A stretch of 64,000 bases of DNA, from contig DASPIU010000023.1 in NCBI GenBank assembly GCA_035629025.1, forward strand, positions 62,001 through 126,000, written 5' to 3'. This stretch comes from Stenotrophomonas_A sp035629025 (GTDB lineage Bacteria; Pseudomonadota; Gammaproteobacteria; Xanthomonadales; Xanthomonadaceae). The translations under genes were made by a program, and so were the position numbers. This document shows positions 16,997-27,100 of the stretch, piece after piece. Each line of letters starts with the position of its first letter. Position 1 is the first letter of the stretch. Under the pieces are notes generated by a model, which saw nothing but the letters and a program-made list of their open reading frames with translations, did not search any database and was not told the origin of the DNA.

Positions 16997-18886
16997 CTAC
17001 CAGCCAAAGCCGGCGCCGAATCCCACTGCACTGGCGCTGCGCCCGAAGGCACCGCCGAGGGTGACGGTGGCGCGCTCACTGATTGCGCGCTGGTAGCCCA
17101 CCGACAACGCTGATTCACCGCCCTGGAAGCCCACGCCAACGCCGACGCGGTTCTGCGTGCGGATGCCGGCGGCACTGGTGGCCATGTTCAACATCGCCGC
17201 GTTCATCGCGCCCTGTTGGTCGATGCGGCGATCCTGGCGGCGGAAGCGGTCGTCGACTTCGCCCTGATAGCTCTTCAAGGTGTCGGCCATGCCGGCGTAG
17301 CGCTGGTCGGTATAGGCATTGGCACGGGCCACGCCATTGTCGAGCTGGGCCTTGTTGACCGCGTCGGTGTCCTGCGTGCCCGCGGCGACGTTGGTGACCT
17401 GCCGCTCGCGGCCGGCACGGCCCACCGATACGGTGTTGGCGCGGTCGGCCACCGAGCCCTGGCCCAGCGCGACGGCGCTGGCTGCACCGGCATCCACGCG
17501 CGAATCGGCGCCTAACGCAGTGCTTCCGGCCCCGTCGGCCGCGGCTTGCCGGCCTACCGCCACTGCATCGGCCGTGGCCGCGCGCGCGCCCTCGCCCAAC
17601 ACGTTCTGCGGTCCTTGCGAGCGCGCACTGAGTTCGCCGACGCGGCGATCAAGCGTGCCCAGTGCGTCACCGACATTGGTGAAACTCTGCCCTTGCACCC
17701 AGTACGTCGGCGCCAGCACGGCGCCCTGCGGACCGAGCGCGGCGCCGCCACCCAGCACCGAAATGGCCTGGTTCATCGCCGTATACAACTGCCCGCCATT
17801 GACCGCATCGCGGCTGCCGGCCTGTACCTGGCCTTCGGCGACATTGACCAGTTGCCGCACAGCCGGACCGCCGACGCCGTCACCGCTGCCGAAGGACACG
17901 ACACCATCGCGTTCGGCGCGCGAGCCCGCGCCCACCGCGACCGCATCGGCAGCGCTGGCCACCGCGTCGCGCCCCAGCGCGGTGGCGCGGGTGGTGTCGG
18001 CACGCGCACCGGCGCCGATGCTGGTGCTGCCCTCGCCCAAGGCCTGGCTCGCGTTGCCGGCGGCGGTGCTCGCCGGCGCCGAGGCGACCGCCACCTCGCT
18101 CCCGCCGGCGCGGAAGGCCACCGTGGCGGCATCCAGCTGCGCGCCAAGCTGCGCGACGTTGACCGCATCGGTGGCCTGGGTACCGGCAGCCACATTGGTG
18201 ATCTGGCGTTCGGACCCTGTGTTGCCCACTGACACCGTGGACTCGCGATCGGCCACCGCGCCGGCGCCGAGGGCAACGCTGCGCGTGGCGTTCGCCTGTG
18301 CCACGGGACCCAGCGCCAGGGCTGCATCGGCGAAGGACTGCGCACCGTAGCCAAACGCCGTGGAGAACAGGTTGGTGGCCCGACTGAAGGTGCCGGCCGC
18401 GGTAGCGCCCACGCCCGCGACCGTGCTGCGATATCCCAATGCCGTGCCCCACCTGGCCGTCGCATCGGCCTGGGCCTGCGCGCCCAGCGCCGTGGCAAAG
18501 CCGGCATTGCTTGCGGCCTCGACACCGACAGCAACGCCGCGCTCCTGGGTCACCAGCGTATTGCGACCCACAGCCAAGGCGTTGTCGGCGGTCGCGTTCG
18601 ATCCCGCGCCCAGCGCGATCGCGCCCAGGCCGGTGGCGCTGCTCGCTTCGCCGGCGGCAACGGCCTCGTCGCCCTCGGCATAGGCACCGGCCTGGCTGGC
18701 GGTGCTGCCATTAGCAACGAAGAACGGGACTGCCGGATCGGGTGCGGTCTGCGCCAACGCGCAGATCGGCGCGGCGATCAGCAGGCAGCAGGTGATGCCG
18801 GCGCGGCTTGCCCACGCCGCGCGTGGCAGGCGCAAGGAGGAAGATGCCTGGTCGCGGGTGACGCCCGCCGGCAGATTCGGATGCAT
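16997..18886 (-). CDS. YadA-like trimeric autotransporter adhesin (adhesin 1)
   Basis: The 629-residue protein has a signal sequence (CCLLIAAPICALAQ, about residues 32-46) without the extended ESPR region. A head of degenerate 14-residue YadA repeats follows (AIALGAGS, AVAVGRQA types). Three neck/stalk motifs are visible (RQITNVAAGTQATDAVNVAQL, RQLVNVAEGQVQAG, RQVTNVAAGTQDTDAVNKAQL). A coiled coil (YQGEVDDRFRRQDRRIDQQ) leads to the C-terminal YadA anchor, ending with Phe-Gly-Trp as a surface beta-barrel should. Three chains would form one 12-stranded barrel in the outer membrane. The ATG at 18886 is preceded by AGGAG. The anchor is nearly identical to that of adhesin 2. Confidence 0.9.
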   Translation of the reverse strand: MHPNLPAGVTRDQASSSLRLPRAAWASRAGITCCLLIAAPICALAQTAPDPAVPFFVANGSTASQAGAYAEGDEAVAAGEASSATGLGAIALGAGSNATADNALAVGRNTLVTQERGVAVGVEAASNAGFATALGAQAQADATARWGTALGYRSTVAGVGATAAGTFSRATNLFSTAFGYGAQSFADAALALGPVAQANATRSVALGAGAVADRESTVSVGNTGSERQITNVAAGTQATDAVNVAQLGAQLDAATVAFRAGGSEVAVASAPASTAAGNASQALGEGSTSIGAGARADTTRATALGRDAVASAADAVAVGAGSRAERDGVVSFGSGDGVGGPAVRQLVNVAEGQVQAGSRDAVNGGQLYTAMNQAISVLGGGAALGPQGAVLAPTYWVQGQSFTNVGDALGTLDRRVGELSARSQGPQNVLGEGARAATADAVAVGRQAAADGAGSTALGADSRVDAGAASAVALGQGSVADRANTVSVGRAGRERQVTNVAAGTQDTDAVNKAQLDNGVARANAYTDQRYAGMADTLKSYQGEVDDRFRRQDRRIDQQGAMNAAMLNMATSAAGIRTQNRVGVGVGFQGGESALSVGYQRAISERATVTLGGAFGRSASAVGFGAGFGW

Positions 18887-18907
18887 TTGGTCGCTCCTGG
18901 GGGGAAC

Positions 18908-18925
18908 GCCCGGCTGCTGCCGGGC
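18908..18925 (-). promoter_or_regulatory. Hairpin in the adhesin 1 leader
   Basis: GCCCGGC-AGCA-GCCGGGC is a perfect 7-bp stem 21 bp upstream of the adhesin 1 start, just before the ribosome-binding site. It may modulate translation. The rest of 18926-19070 shows no gene and no convincing -35/-10 pair. Confidence 0.35.
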
Positions 18926-19070
18926 AGACCACCAAGCTTCAAGGCCGGGCAATCAGCGGGCAACGCGCATCCAGCACAATCGATCAACTCATAAGAATCT
19001 TCGCATCACTCTTCTGTACTGCTCGCGCTCGTGCATTGCGCGCACCGCATCCTCACACACGCACCACGCC

Positions 19071-19103
19071 AAAAAGAAAGACCCCGGCACCTGGCCGGGG
19101 TCT
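19071..19103 (-). terminator. Rho-independent terminator after protease 2
   Basis: On the minus strand AGACCCCGGC, a 5-base loop and GCCGGGGTCT are followed by TTCTTTTT, beginning about 20 bp after the protease stop codon. This separates the adhesin 2/protease 2 unit from the adhesin 1/protease 1 unit. Confidence 0.88.
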
Positions 19104-19123
19104 GTCTGCCTTGCCGGTCGCGC

Positions 19124-20968
19124 TTACTGCCGCGCGACAATGGTCACATTGGTGTAGCTCGGCTCGCCCACCAGGCGGATGTAGTACGTGCCGGCCTGCG
19201 GCGCGGTGATGCGTACCGTCTCGCTGTTGCCCGCGCGGGTGGACTTGGCGTCGAACGAGGTGCTGGTGGGCGCCTGCTCGAAGCTGACGTACACCGACAC
19301 GTTGCCGCTGCCGCCATAGGTCATCAGCGTCAGCGTCTTGCCGGCATCGGCCTCGAAGCTGTACAGGGCGTCGCCACCACTCTGGCCGCCAATGGCGACC
19401 TTGTTGGTCAACGCCGTGGCGTCGGGCACGCAGCCCGGATCGGCCGGATCGCATGGCGGCGTCAGCGCGCGGTCAATGGCCGCGTTGGCGTCGACGATGC
19501 CAGCACCGATCGGCTTGTTCGCCGGCGGCGCCACCGGGAACGGACGCGCGGTCTGCTTGAGCAGGGCCTCCACTTCAGCCGGGCTCAGCGGCGCGCTGCC
19601 GGCCCCAGCCAGTGCGCTCTGCACCAGCGCAACGGTGGCGGCCACGTGCGGCGAGGCCATCGAGGTGCCGGCCATGCCGAAGTAGCTGTAGCTGCCGGAA
19701 GTGGGCGTGGTCAGGCCGGTGTAGCCGAGCTGCCACACGTAGCCGCCCGGGTTGCCGTCGGCGCCGCCGCCACCGCCCGGCGCCGACAGGTCGACGTTGC
19801 TGCCGTAGTTGGAGTACGAAGCGATGCCGCCGTTGATGCGCGTTGCGCCGACCGAGATGACGTTGTTGCACGAGGCCGGGCTGTAGTTGCCGGCATCGTC
19901 GGCGTCGTTGCCGGCGGCCACCACCACCGTGGTGCCGCGCGACACCGCGCCGTCGATGGCAACCTGGGTTTCATCGTCGCAGCTGCCTTCGCCGCCCAGG
20001 CTCATGTTGATCACTTCGGCTGGATTGGCATTGTCCGGCACGCCGTCCACGTGTCCGCCCGAAGCCCAGATGATGGCGTCGGCGATGTCCGAGGTGTAGC
20101 CGCCGCAGCGGCCGAGCACGCGCACCGGCAACACCGTGGCGTCATAGGCCAGGCCGGCCATGCCGACGGCGTTGTTGGTCTTCTCGGCCACCGTGCCGGA
20201 CACGTGGCTGCCGTGCCAGCTGCTGTCGCGCACCGGCGAGCCGGCGTAGCACTCGCCGGCTACCGGGTTCCAGTCGCCGTAGTCCAGCGCACCGGGGACG
20301 CGCGCATCGGTGGGGCGGCGCGAGACGAAGGTGTCGGTGATGAAGTCATAGCCCTCCAGCAGGTTGGTAGCGATGTCCGGATGGCCCGGCAGGATGCCGG
20401 TATCGAGAATCGCGACCACAACGCCGTCACCCTGGCTCTTGTCCCAGGCCGGCTGCGCGTTGACGCCGCCGGTGGCATTGTTGAGATGCCACTGGTAGGT
20501 GGCGTAGTAGGGATCGTTCGGCACCAGCAGCGGCTGCTTGAGGCGGTCGATGCTGGCCGACTTCACTGCCGGGTCCGCGGCGATCTCCGCGCGCACGCGC
20601 TCGATCTGCGCCGGCGTCAGCTTGCCGCTGACGCGCAGCACGTCGGCACCGGTGCCCATGCGGCGCACGTAGCTGACCTGCGCGGCGGCATTGCCGCCAC
20701 GCGCGGTCGCGGCGGTGGCCAGGCCGGCACGGCCAAGCGCGGCATTGGCGGCGGCGAGCTTGGCATCGCGGTTGCTGGCCGCGGCGGTGCCGTCCTTGTA
20801 GCGCACGATGAGGCGCGTGACGGCGCCCTGCGCGTCGGCTGGCGCGGCGTGCATTGGCTCGCGCACCGGCAGAGGGTTGGCCGCCTGCGCCGCTTGCGCG
20901 GCACTCAGGCCGAGGGTGGCGGCCAGTACGACAGCCAAGGGATTGCGGCGGAAATCATGCTTGTCCAT
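19124..20968 (-). CDS. Secreted S8 family serine protease with C-terminal PPC-like domain
   Basis: This 614-residue subtilase has a signal peptide (LAVVLAATLGLSAAQAAQA), a propeptide, and a catalytic triad of Asp189 (ILDTG), His252 (HGSHV) and Ser436 (GTSMASPH), with oxyanion Asn354. The C-terminal beta domain (YSFEADAGKTLTLMTYGG, YYIRLVG) is pre-peptidase C-terminal-like. It shares many blocks with the protease at 15119-16942, including LPVRVLGRCGG and a GECYAGS segment, so the two are paralogues. The start at 20968 has GAGGAC upstream, at a slightly long distance. It follows adhesin 2 by 154 bp and ends at a strong terminator. Confidence 0.9.
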   Translation of the reverse strand: MDKHDFRRNPLAVVLAATLGLSAAQAAQAANPLPVREPMHAAPADAQGAVTRLIVRYKDGTAAASNRDAKLAAANAALGRAGLATAATARGGNAAAQVSYVRRMGTGADVLRVSGKLTPAQIERVRAEIAADPAVKSASIDRLKQPLLVPNDPYYATYQWHLNNATGGVNAQPAWDKSQGDGVVVAILDTGILPGHPDIATNLLEGYDFITDTFVSRRPTDARVPGALDYGDWNPVAGECYAGSPVRDSSWHGSHVSGTVAEKTNNAVGMAGLAYDATVLPVRVLGRCGGYTSDIADAIIWASGGHVDGVPDNANPAEVINMSLGGEGSCDDETQVAIDGAVSRGTTVVVAAGNDADDAGNYSPASCNNVISVGATRINGGIASYSNYGSNVDLSAPGGGGGADGNPGGYVWQLGYTGLTTPTSGSYSYFGMAGTSMASPHVAATVALVQSALAGAGSAPLSPAEVEALLKQTARPFPVAPPANKPIGAGIVDANAAIDRALTPPCDPADPGCVPDATALTNKVAIGGQSGGDALYSFEADAGKTLTLMTYGGSGNVSVYVSFEQAPTSTSFDAKSTRAGNSETVRITAPQAGTYYIRLVGEPSYTNVTIVARQ

Positions 20969-21122
20969 CACGTTGAAGTCCTCTTCGTTCGTGTTTCCGG
21001 CAAAGGATGTACGGCCTTCGAATGCACGGATCCGCTGCTGGCCTGGCCGCGTTCCGTCCCGCCCCCTCGGGCTTGTGTTGCGGCGGCGGCGCACGCGGCG
21101 CCACCGCCTTGATGCATGCCTG

Positions 21123-24100
21123 CTACCAGCCGAAGCCGGCACCGACGCCGACGGAGCTGTCATCACTGCTGAAGGCACCGCCCACGGTCACCGTGGCGCG
21201 GTCGCTGATCGCGCGCTGGTAGCCGATCGACAACGCCGACTCGCCGCTCTGGAAGCCGACGCCCACGCCCACCCGGTTCGGCGTGCGGATGCCCGCCGCG
21301 CTGGTGGCCATGTTCAACATCGCCGCGTTCATCGCGCCCTGCTGGTCGATGCGCTTGTCCTGCCGGCGGAAGCGGTCGTCCACCTCGCCCTGGTAGGCCT
21401 CGAAGCTGTCGGCCATCGCCGAGTAGCGCTGATCGGTATAGGCGTTGGCACGGGTCAGCCCGGTATCGAGCTGGGCCTTGTTCACCGCATCGGTGTCCTG
21501 CGTGCCGGCGGCGACGTTGGCGATCTGCCGCTCCGCGCCCGCGCTGCCCACCGACACGGTATTGGCGCGGTCGGCCACCGACCCCTGGCCCAGTGCCACC
21601 GATCCCTGCGCCGTGGCGCTGGCGCCCTGGCCGACCGCGGTGGCCGATGCCGCCGCCACCGAAGCGCCCTCGCCCACCGCCACCGCGTTGGTCGCCACTG
21701 CCGCCACGTGCGCATTGGCGCCGATGGCGGTGCTGCCGTCGGCATCAACGCGGGTGTTGCTGCCGATGGCGGTGTCGTTGGGACCATGCGCGTAGGCGTT
21801 GCCGCCGATGGCGGTGCCGGTGACGTCATTGGCGCGCGCGGCGTTGCCGAGCGCGGTCGGCGTGGCCGCCGCTGTCGTCGCGGTAGCCGTCGCAGCGGTT
21901 GGCGTGCCTTCTACGCTGGCGGTGGAAGCGGTGGCGGCGGCCTGGGTGGTCGCTACCTCCTCGGCGGCCGTGGCGTCCAGCGTCTGCACGCTGGCGGCAC
22001 TACGCATCGTCCGCGCTCCACTGCTGGCCGGCGCGGTACCGGCGGTGCGTGCATCGAGCTCGCTGACCTTGCCGTCCAGCGCACTCAGTGCATCGCCCAC
22101 GGTGTGGTAGCTCGCGCCCTGGATCACATAGGTGGGCGCGACATACACGCCCTGCGCGCCGAGCGCCGCGCCGCCGCCCAGGAAGCTGATGCTGTTGCTC
22201 AACGCCTGGAACAACTGCCCGCCGTTGATCGCGTCGTAGCTGCCGCTGGCCAGGCTGCCGGCGCCGACATTGGTGAGCTTGCGCGTGGCCGGGCCGCCCA
22301 CGCCATTGCCGCTGCCGAAGGAGACCACGTTGGCCTCGTTGGTCCGCGACCCGGAACCAATCGCGACCGAGTCAGCGCCGCTGGCACCGGCGTTGGCACC
22401 GAGGGCGACGCCATTCTTGCCGCTCTGCTGCACGAAGCTGTTGTAGCCCAGGGCGACGCCGTTCTCGCCAATGGTGGTGGTCTGCCGGCCCACGGCGGTG
22501 CTGTTGGTACCGGTGGCCAGGCTGTTGACGCCGACGGCACTGCCGCCAGTGCCCGACGCCGTGCTGCCCGCACCATAGGCGGCGCTGCGCGCGCCGCTGG
22601 CGCGTGCGCCGGAACCGACCGCCGTGCTGTCCACGCCGCTGGCGGTCGCCACGCCGTCGCCGTTGGCCTGGAACGCGGCGGTGGCCGCGTCCGCACCTGC
22701 CGCCACCGCATCGAGCTGGCTCTTGTTGACGGCATCGCTGCCGTCCACGGCATCGGAGACGTTGACGATGCGGCGCGTGGCCGGGCCACCCTCACCTGTG
22801 CCGTTGCCGACCGAGACCACGTTATCCGCATCGGCACGCGAACCGCCGCCAAGGGCGACGGAGTTCGCGCCGGTGACTCCGGCGTTGGCACCGATCGCCA
22901 CGCCATCGACCGCGCTCTCGCGAACGAAGCTGTTGTAGCCGACGGCCACGCCGTTCTCGCCCACCACATCGGCCTGGCGGCCGACACCGGTGCTGTTGAT
23001 GCCGGTGGTGCTGCCGTCCGCGCCGACCACGGTGGAGCCGACAGCTTCCGCTGCAGCGCCGCTGCCTACGGCCACGGTGTTGTCGGCCAGGGCGTACGCG
23101 CTCTGACCGAGTGCGGTTGCGTTGACGCCATCGGCGTAGGCGTTCCAGCCAATCGCCGTGGCGTAGTCCGCCGTCGCCCACGCACCGGCGCCGAATGCCG
23201 CGGCACCGGTGCCCGTCGCCTGCGCCGGAATGAAGCCGAAGAACGTGGTGCCACCGACCGCAACGCTCTCATCGCCGCTGGCGATGGAGTATTCGCCAAC
23301 CGATACCGCGCTGACGCCCGATGCGGTGGAGGCCACGCCGACTGCGGTGGTGTAGTCACCCGAGGCCACTGCACCGTAGCCCAGTGCAGAACCCAGATAG
23401 CCGCTGGCTTCGCTGTAACCGCCCAATGCAGTCGCGCCGATATTGCTGGCGCTGCTGCGGAAGCCCGTGGCCGTGGCCTGGTTCTCCGAGGCGATGGCTT
23501 CGCTGCCGGTGGCAGTGGTGTAGGTCGAAGTCGCCTGCGCACCCGCGCCGGTGGCGGTAGCGTCGATGTCGGCGGCGACGGCACCATCACCCAGGGCAAT
23601 ACTGCTTGCACCGAGCGCCTGGGCGTTGTTGCCCAGCGCCGAAGCATTGGCGCCGCTGGACAGCGCGTTGAAGCCGATCGCGGTGGCGTTTTCCGCCAGC
23701 GCGTTCGCGCCGCTGCCCAATGCGCTGGCGCCATTGCCAATCGCGTTGCTGGCTTCGCCGGCTGCCAGCGCGTTATCGCCTTCGATGTAGGCGCCGGCAT
23801 CGCTGTCGGCGCTGCCGCTGGCCTGGAAGTACTTGCTGGTGGTTGCAGCCGTGTCGGCCACTTCATCCAGCTGCGCCTTGTTCACCGCGTCGGTGTCCTC
23901 GGTGCCGGCGGCCACGTTGGTGATCTGGCGCTCGCTACCGACATCGCCGACGGAGACCGTGTTGTCGCGCGAGGCGGTGGAGTTCGCACCCAGGGCCACG
24001 CTGTTGTCGCCCAGCGCGGTGCTGTAGTAGCCGACGGCGGTGCTCTGCTCGCCGCTGGCCCAGGATTCCGGGCCTACCGCGGTGGCGTAGTCACCCGGTG

Positions 24101-27100
24101 CGTAGGCGAAGTAGCCCAGCGCGGTCGCTTCCAGTCCGCTGGCTTCGGCCAGGGTGCCGGTGGCCGAAGCGTAGTCGCCCGAGGCGATCGCACCGGCGCC
24201 CAGCGCGGTCGAGGCTTCGCCGGTCGCCTGCGTGTCGACGAAGAAGCCCAGACCCGGAATCAGATCGACCGGGCCGCCGAGGGCGACGCTGCTGGTGCCC
24301 GCGGCTACGCTCTGGGTGCCGATCGCGGTGCTGTAGTCGCCGACGGCATTGGCCACTGCACCGAAGGCCGAGGACTGCGCGCCGCCCGCATAGGCACCCA
24401 CGCCGACCGCCGAGGCCGCGAAACCGTCGGCATTGGCGCTGGCGCCGAGCGCGGTACCACCGACGCCGGCGCTGGTGGCACCAGTATCGACCGGCACGCC
24501 GCCGTTGGTGATGAGCGGATCGCCGTTCTCGTCCACGGCCACGCCGCCCACTGCGACCGCCGCCGGGCCCAGGGCCTGTGCGTTGTAGCCGATGGCGGCG
24601 CTGTTCTGCCCGCTGGCCAGTGCGTTGGAGCCGATGGCCGTGGCGTTTTCGGCCAGAGCATTGGCGCCGCTGCCGAGTGCGCTGGTGCCGTTGCCGATGG
24701 CGTTGCTGGCTTCGCCTGCTGCGAGGGCGTTGTCGCCTTCGGCATAGGCGCCCGCATCGCTGTCGTCGCTGCCGCTGGCCTGGAAGTACTTGCTGGTGGT
24801 TTCGGCAACTTCGGCCACTTCGTCGAGCTGGCCCTTGTTGACGGCATCGTTCTCGTCCACACCATCGGAGACGTTGACGATGCGGCGCGTGGCCGGCCCG
24901 CCGATACCGTTGCCGCTGCCCACGGAGACGGTGTTGTCTTCGTAGGTGCGCGAGCCGGAGCCCAAGGCGACCGAATCGGCGCCGGTTGCGCCGGCGTTGG
25001 CACCGATCGCCACGCCGTTGACCGCACTCTGCCGCACGAAGGTGTTGTAGCCGACTGCAACGCCGTTCTCGCCGATGACGTTGGTCTGGCGGCCGATGCC
25101 GGTGCTGTTGATCCCGGTCGTACTGCCGTCCACGCCAACGAGGGTGGAGCCAACGGCCTCGGCCGACGCCCCGCTGCCCACGGCTACCGTGTTGTCCGCC
25201 AGCGCAAAGGCGCTTTGGCCAAGCGCGGTGGCGTTGACGCCATCGGCGTAGGAGTTCCAGCCAATTGCCGTGGTGTAGTCGCCCGTCGCCCACGCACCTG
25301 CACCAAAGGCCGAAGCACCGGTGCCGGTGGCCTGCGCCGGGATGAAGCCGAAGAACGTGGTGCCGCCGACCGCAACGCTTTCGTCGCCGCTGGCGATGCT
25401 GTATTCGCCGACGGATACCGCGCTGACGCCGGATGCGGTAGAGGCCACACCTACGGCCGTGGTGTAGTCACCGGAAGCCACTGCGCCATAGCCGAGCGCG
25501 GAGCCCAGATAGCCGCTGGCCTCGCTATAACCACCAAGCGCGGTCGCACCGATGTTGCTGGCGCTGCTGCGGAAGCCAGTGGCGGTAGCTTGATTCTCGG
25601 AGGCCACTGCTTCGCTGCCGGTGGCCGTGGTGTAGGTCGAAGTAGCCTGTGCGCCGGCACCGGTGGCGGTAGCGGCGATGTCGGCTGCGGTCGCGCCATC
25701 ACCCAAAGCAATGCTGCTTGCGCCGAGTGCCTGGGCGTTGTTGCCGAGCGCCGAAGCATTGGCGCCGCTGGACAGCGCGTTGAAGCCAACCGCCGTGGCG
25801 TTCTCCGCCAGTGCGTTCGCGCCGCTGCCAAGTGCACTGGCACCGTTGCCGATCGCGTTGCTCGCCTCGCCCGCTGCCAGCGCGTTGTCACCTTCGACAT
25901 AGGCGCCGGCATCGCTGTCGTCGCTGCCGCTGGCCTGGAAGTACTTGCTGGTGGTCTCTGCAACTTCGGCCACTGCGTCGAGTTGGCCCTTGTTGACGGC
26001 ATCGTTCTCGTCCACGCCATCGGAGACGTTGACGATGCGGCGCGTGGCCGGGCCACCGATACCGTTGCCGCTGCCCACAGAGACGGTGTTGTCTTCGTAG
26101 GTGCGCGAGCCGGAGCCCAAGGCGACCGAGTCGGCGCCGGTTGCACCGGCGTTGGCACCGATCGCCACGCCGTTGACCGCGCTCTGCCGCACGAAGGTGT
26201 TGTAACCGACGGCCACGCCGTTTTCGCCAATGACGTTGGTCTGGCGGCCAACGCCGGTGCTGTTCACACCGGTGGTGCTGCCGTCCACGCCGACGAGGGT
26301 GGAGCCAACGGCCTCGGCCGACGCCCCGCTGCCCACGGCTACCGTGTTGTCGGCCAGCGCAAAGGCGCTTTGGCCCAGCGCGGTTGCGTTGACGCCATCG
26401 GCGTAGGAGTTCCAGCCAATTGCCGTGGTGTAGTCGCCAGTAGCCCACGCACCTGCACCGAAGGCCGAAGCACCGGTGCCGGTGGCCTGCGCCGGGATGA
26501 AGCCGAAGAACGTGGTGCCACCGACCGCAACGCTCTCATCGCCGCTGGCGATGCTGTATTCGCCGACCGATACCGCGCTGACGCCGGATGCGGTGGAGGC
26601 CACGCCGACAGCGGTCGTGTAGTCACCGGAAGCCACTGCGCCATAGCCGAGCGCGGAGCCCAGATAGCCGCTGGCTTCGCTATAGCCGCCCAATGCGGTC
26701 GCACCAATGTTGCTGGCGTTGCTGCGGAAGCCGGTGGCGGTAGCTTGATTCTCGGAGGCCACTGCTTCGCTGCCGGTGGCCGTGGTGTACGTCGAAGTAG
26801 CCTGTGCGCCGGCACCGGTTGCGGTGGCGGCAATGTCGGCTGCGGTCGCACCATCACCCAAAGCAACACTGCTTGCACCCAGCGCTTGGGCGTTGTTGCC
26901 GAGCGCGGCCGCGTTGGTGCCGGTGGACAACGCGTTGAAGCCAACCGCCGTAGCGCTTTCGGCTAGCGCATTGGCGCCGCTGCCGAGCGCGCTCGCACCG
27001 TTGCCAATGGCGTTGCTCGCCTCGCCTGCTGCGAGCGCATTGTCGCCTTCGACATAGGCGCCAGCATCGCTGTCGTCGCTGCCGCTGGCCTGGAAGTACT

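Noticed and set aside
20808..26966. Very long open frame (2052 codons) on the plus strand
   Set aside because: It lies antisense to protease 2 and adhesin 2. Its repetitive Gly/Ala/Arg/Asp composition is what the antisense of YadA repeats produces at high GC. The minus-strand proteins have signal peptides, catalytic motifs and anchors.
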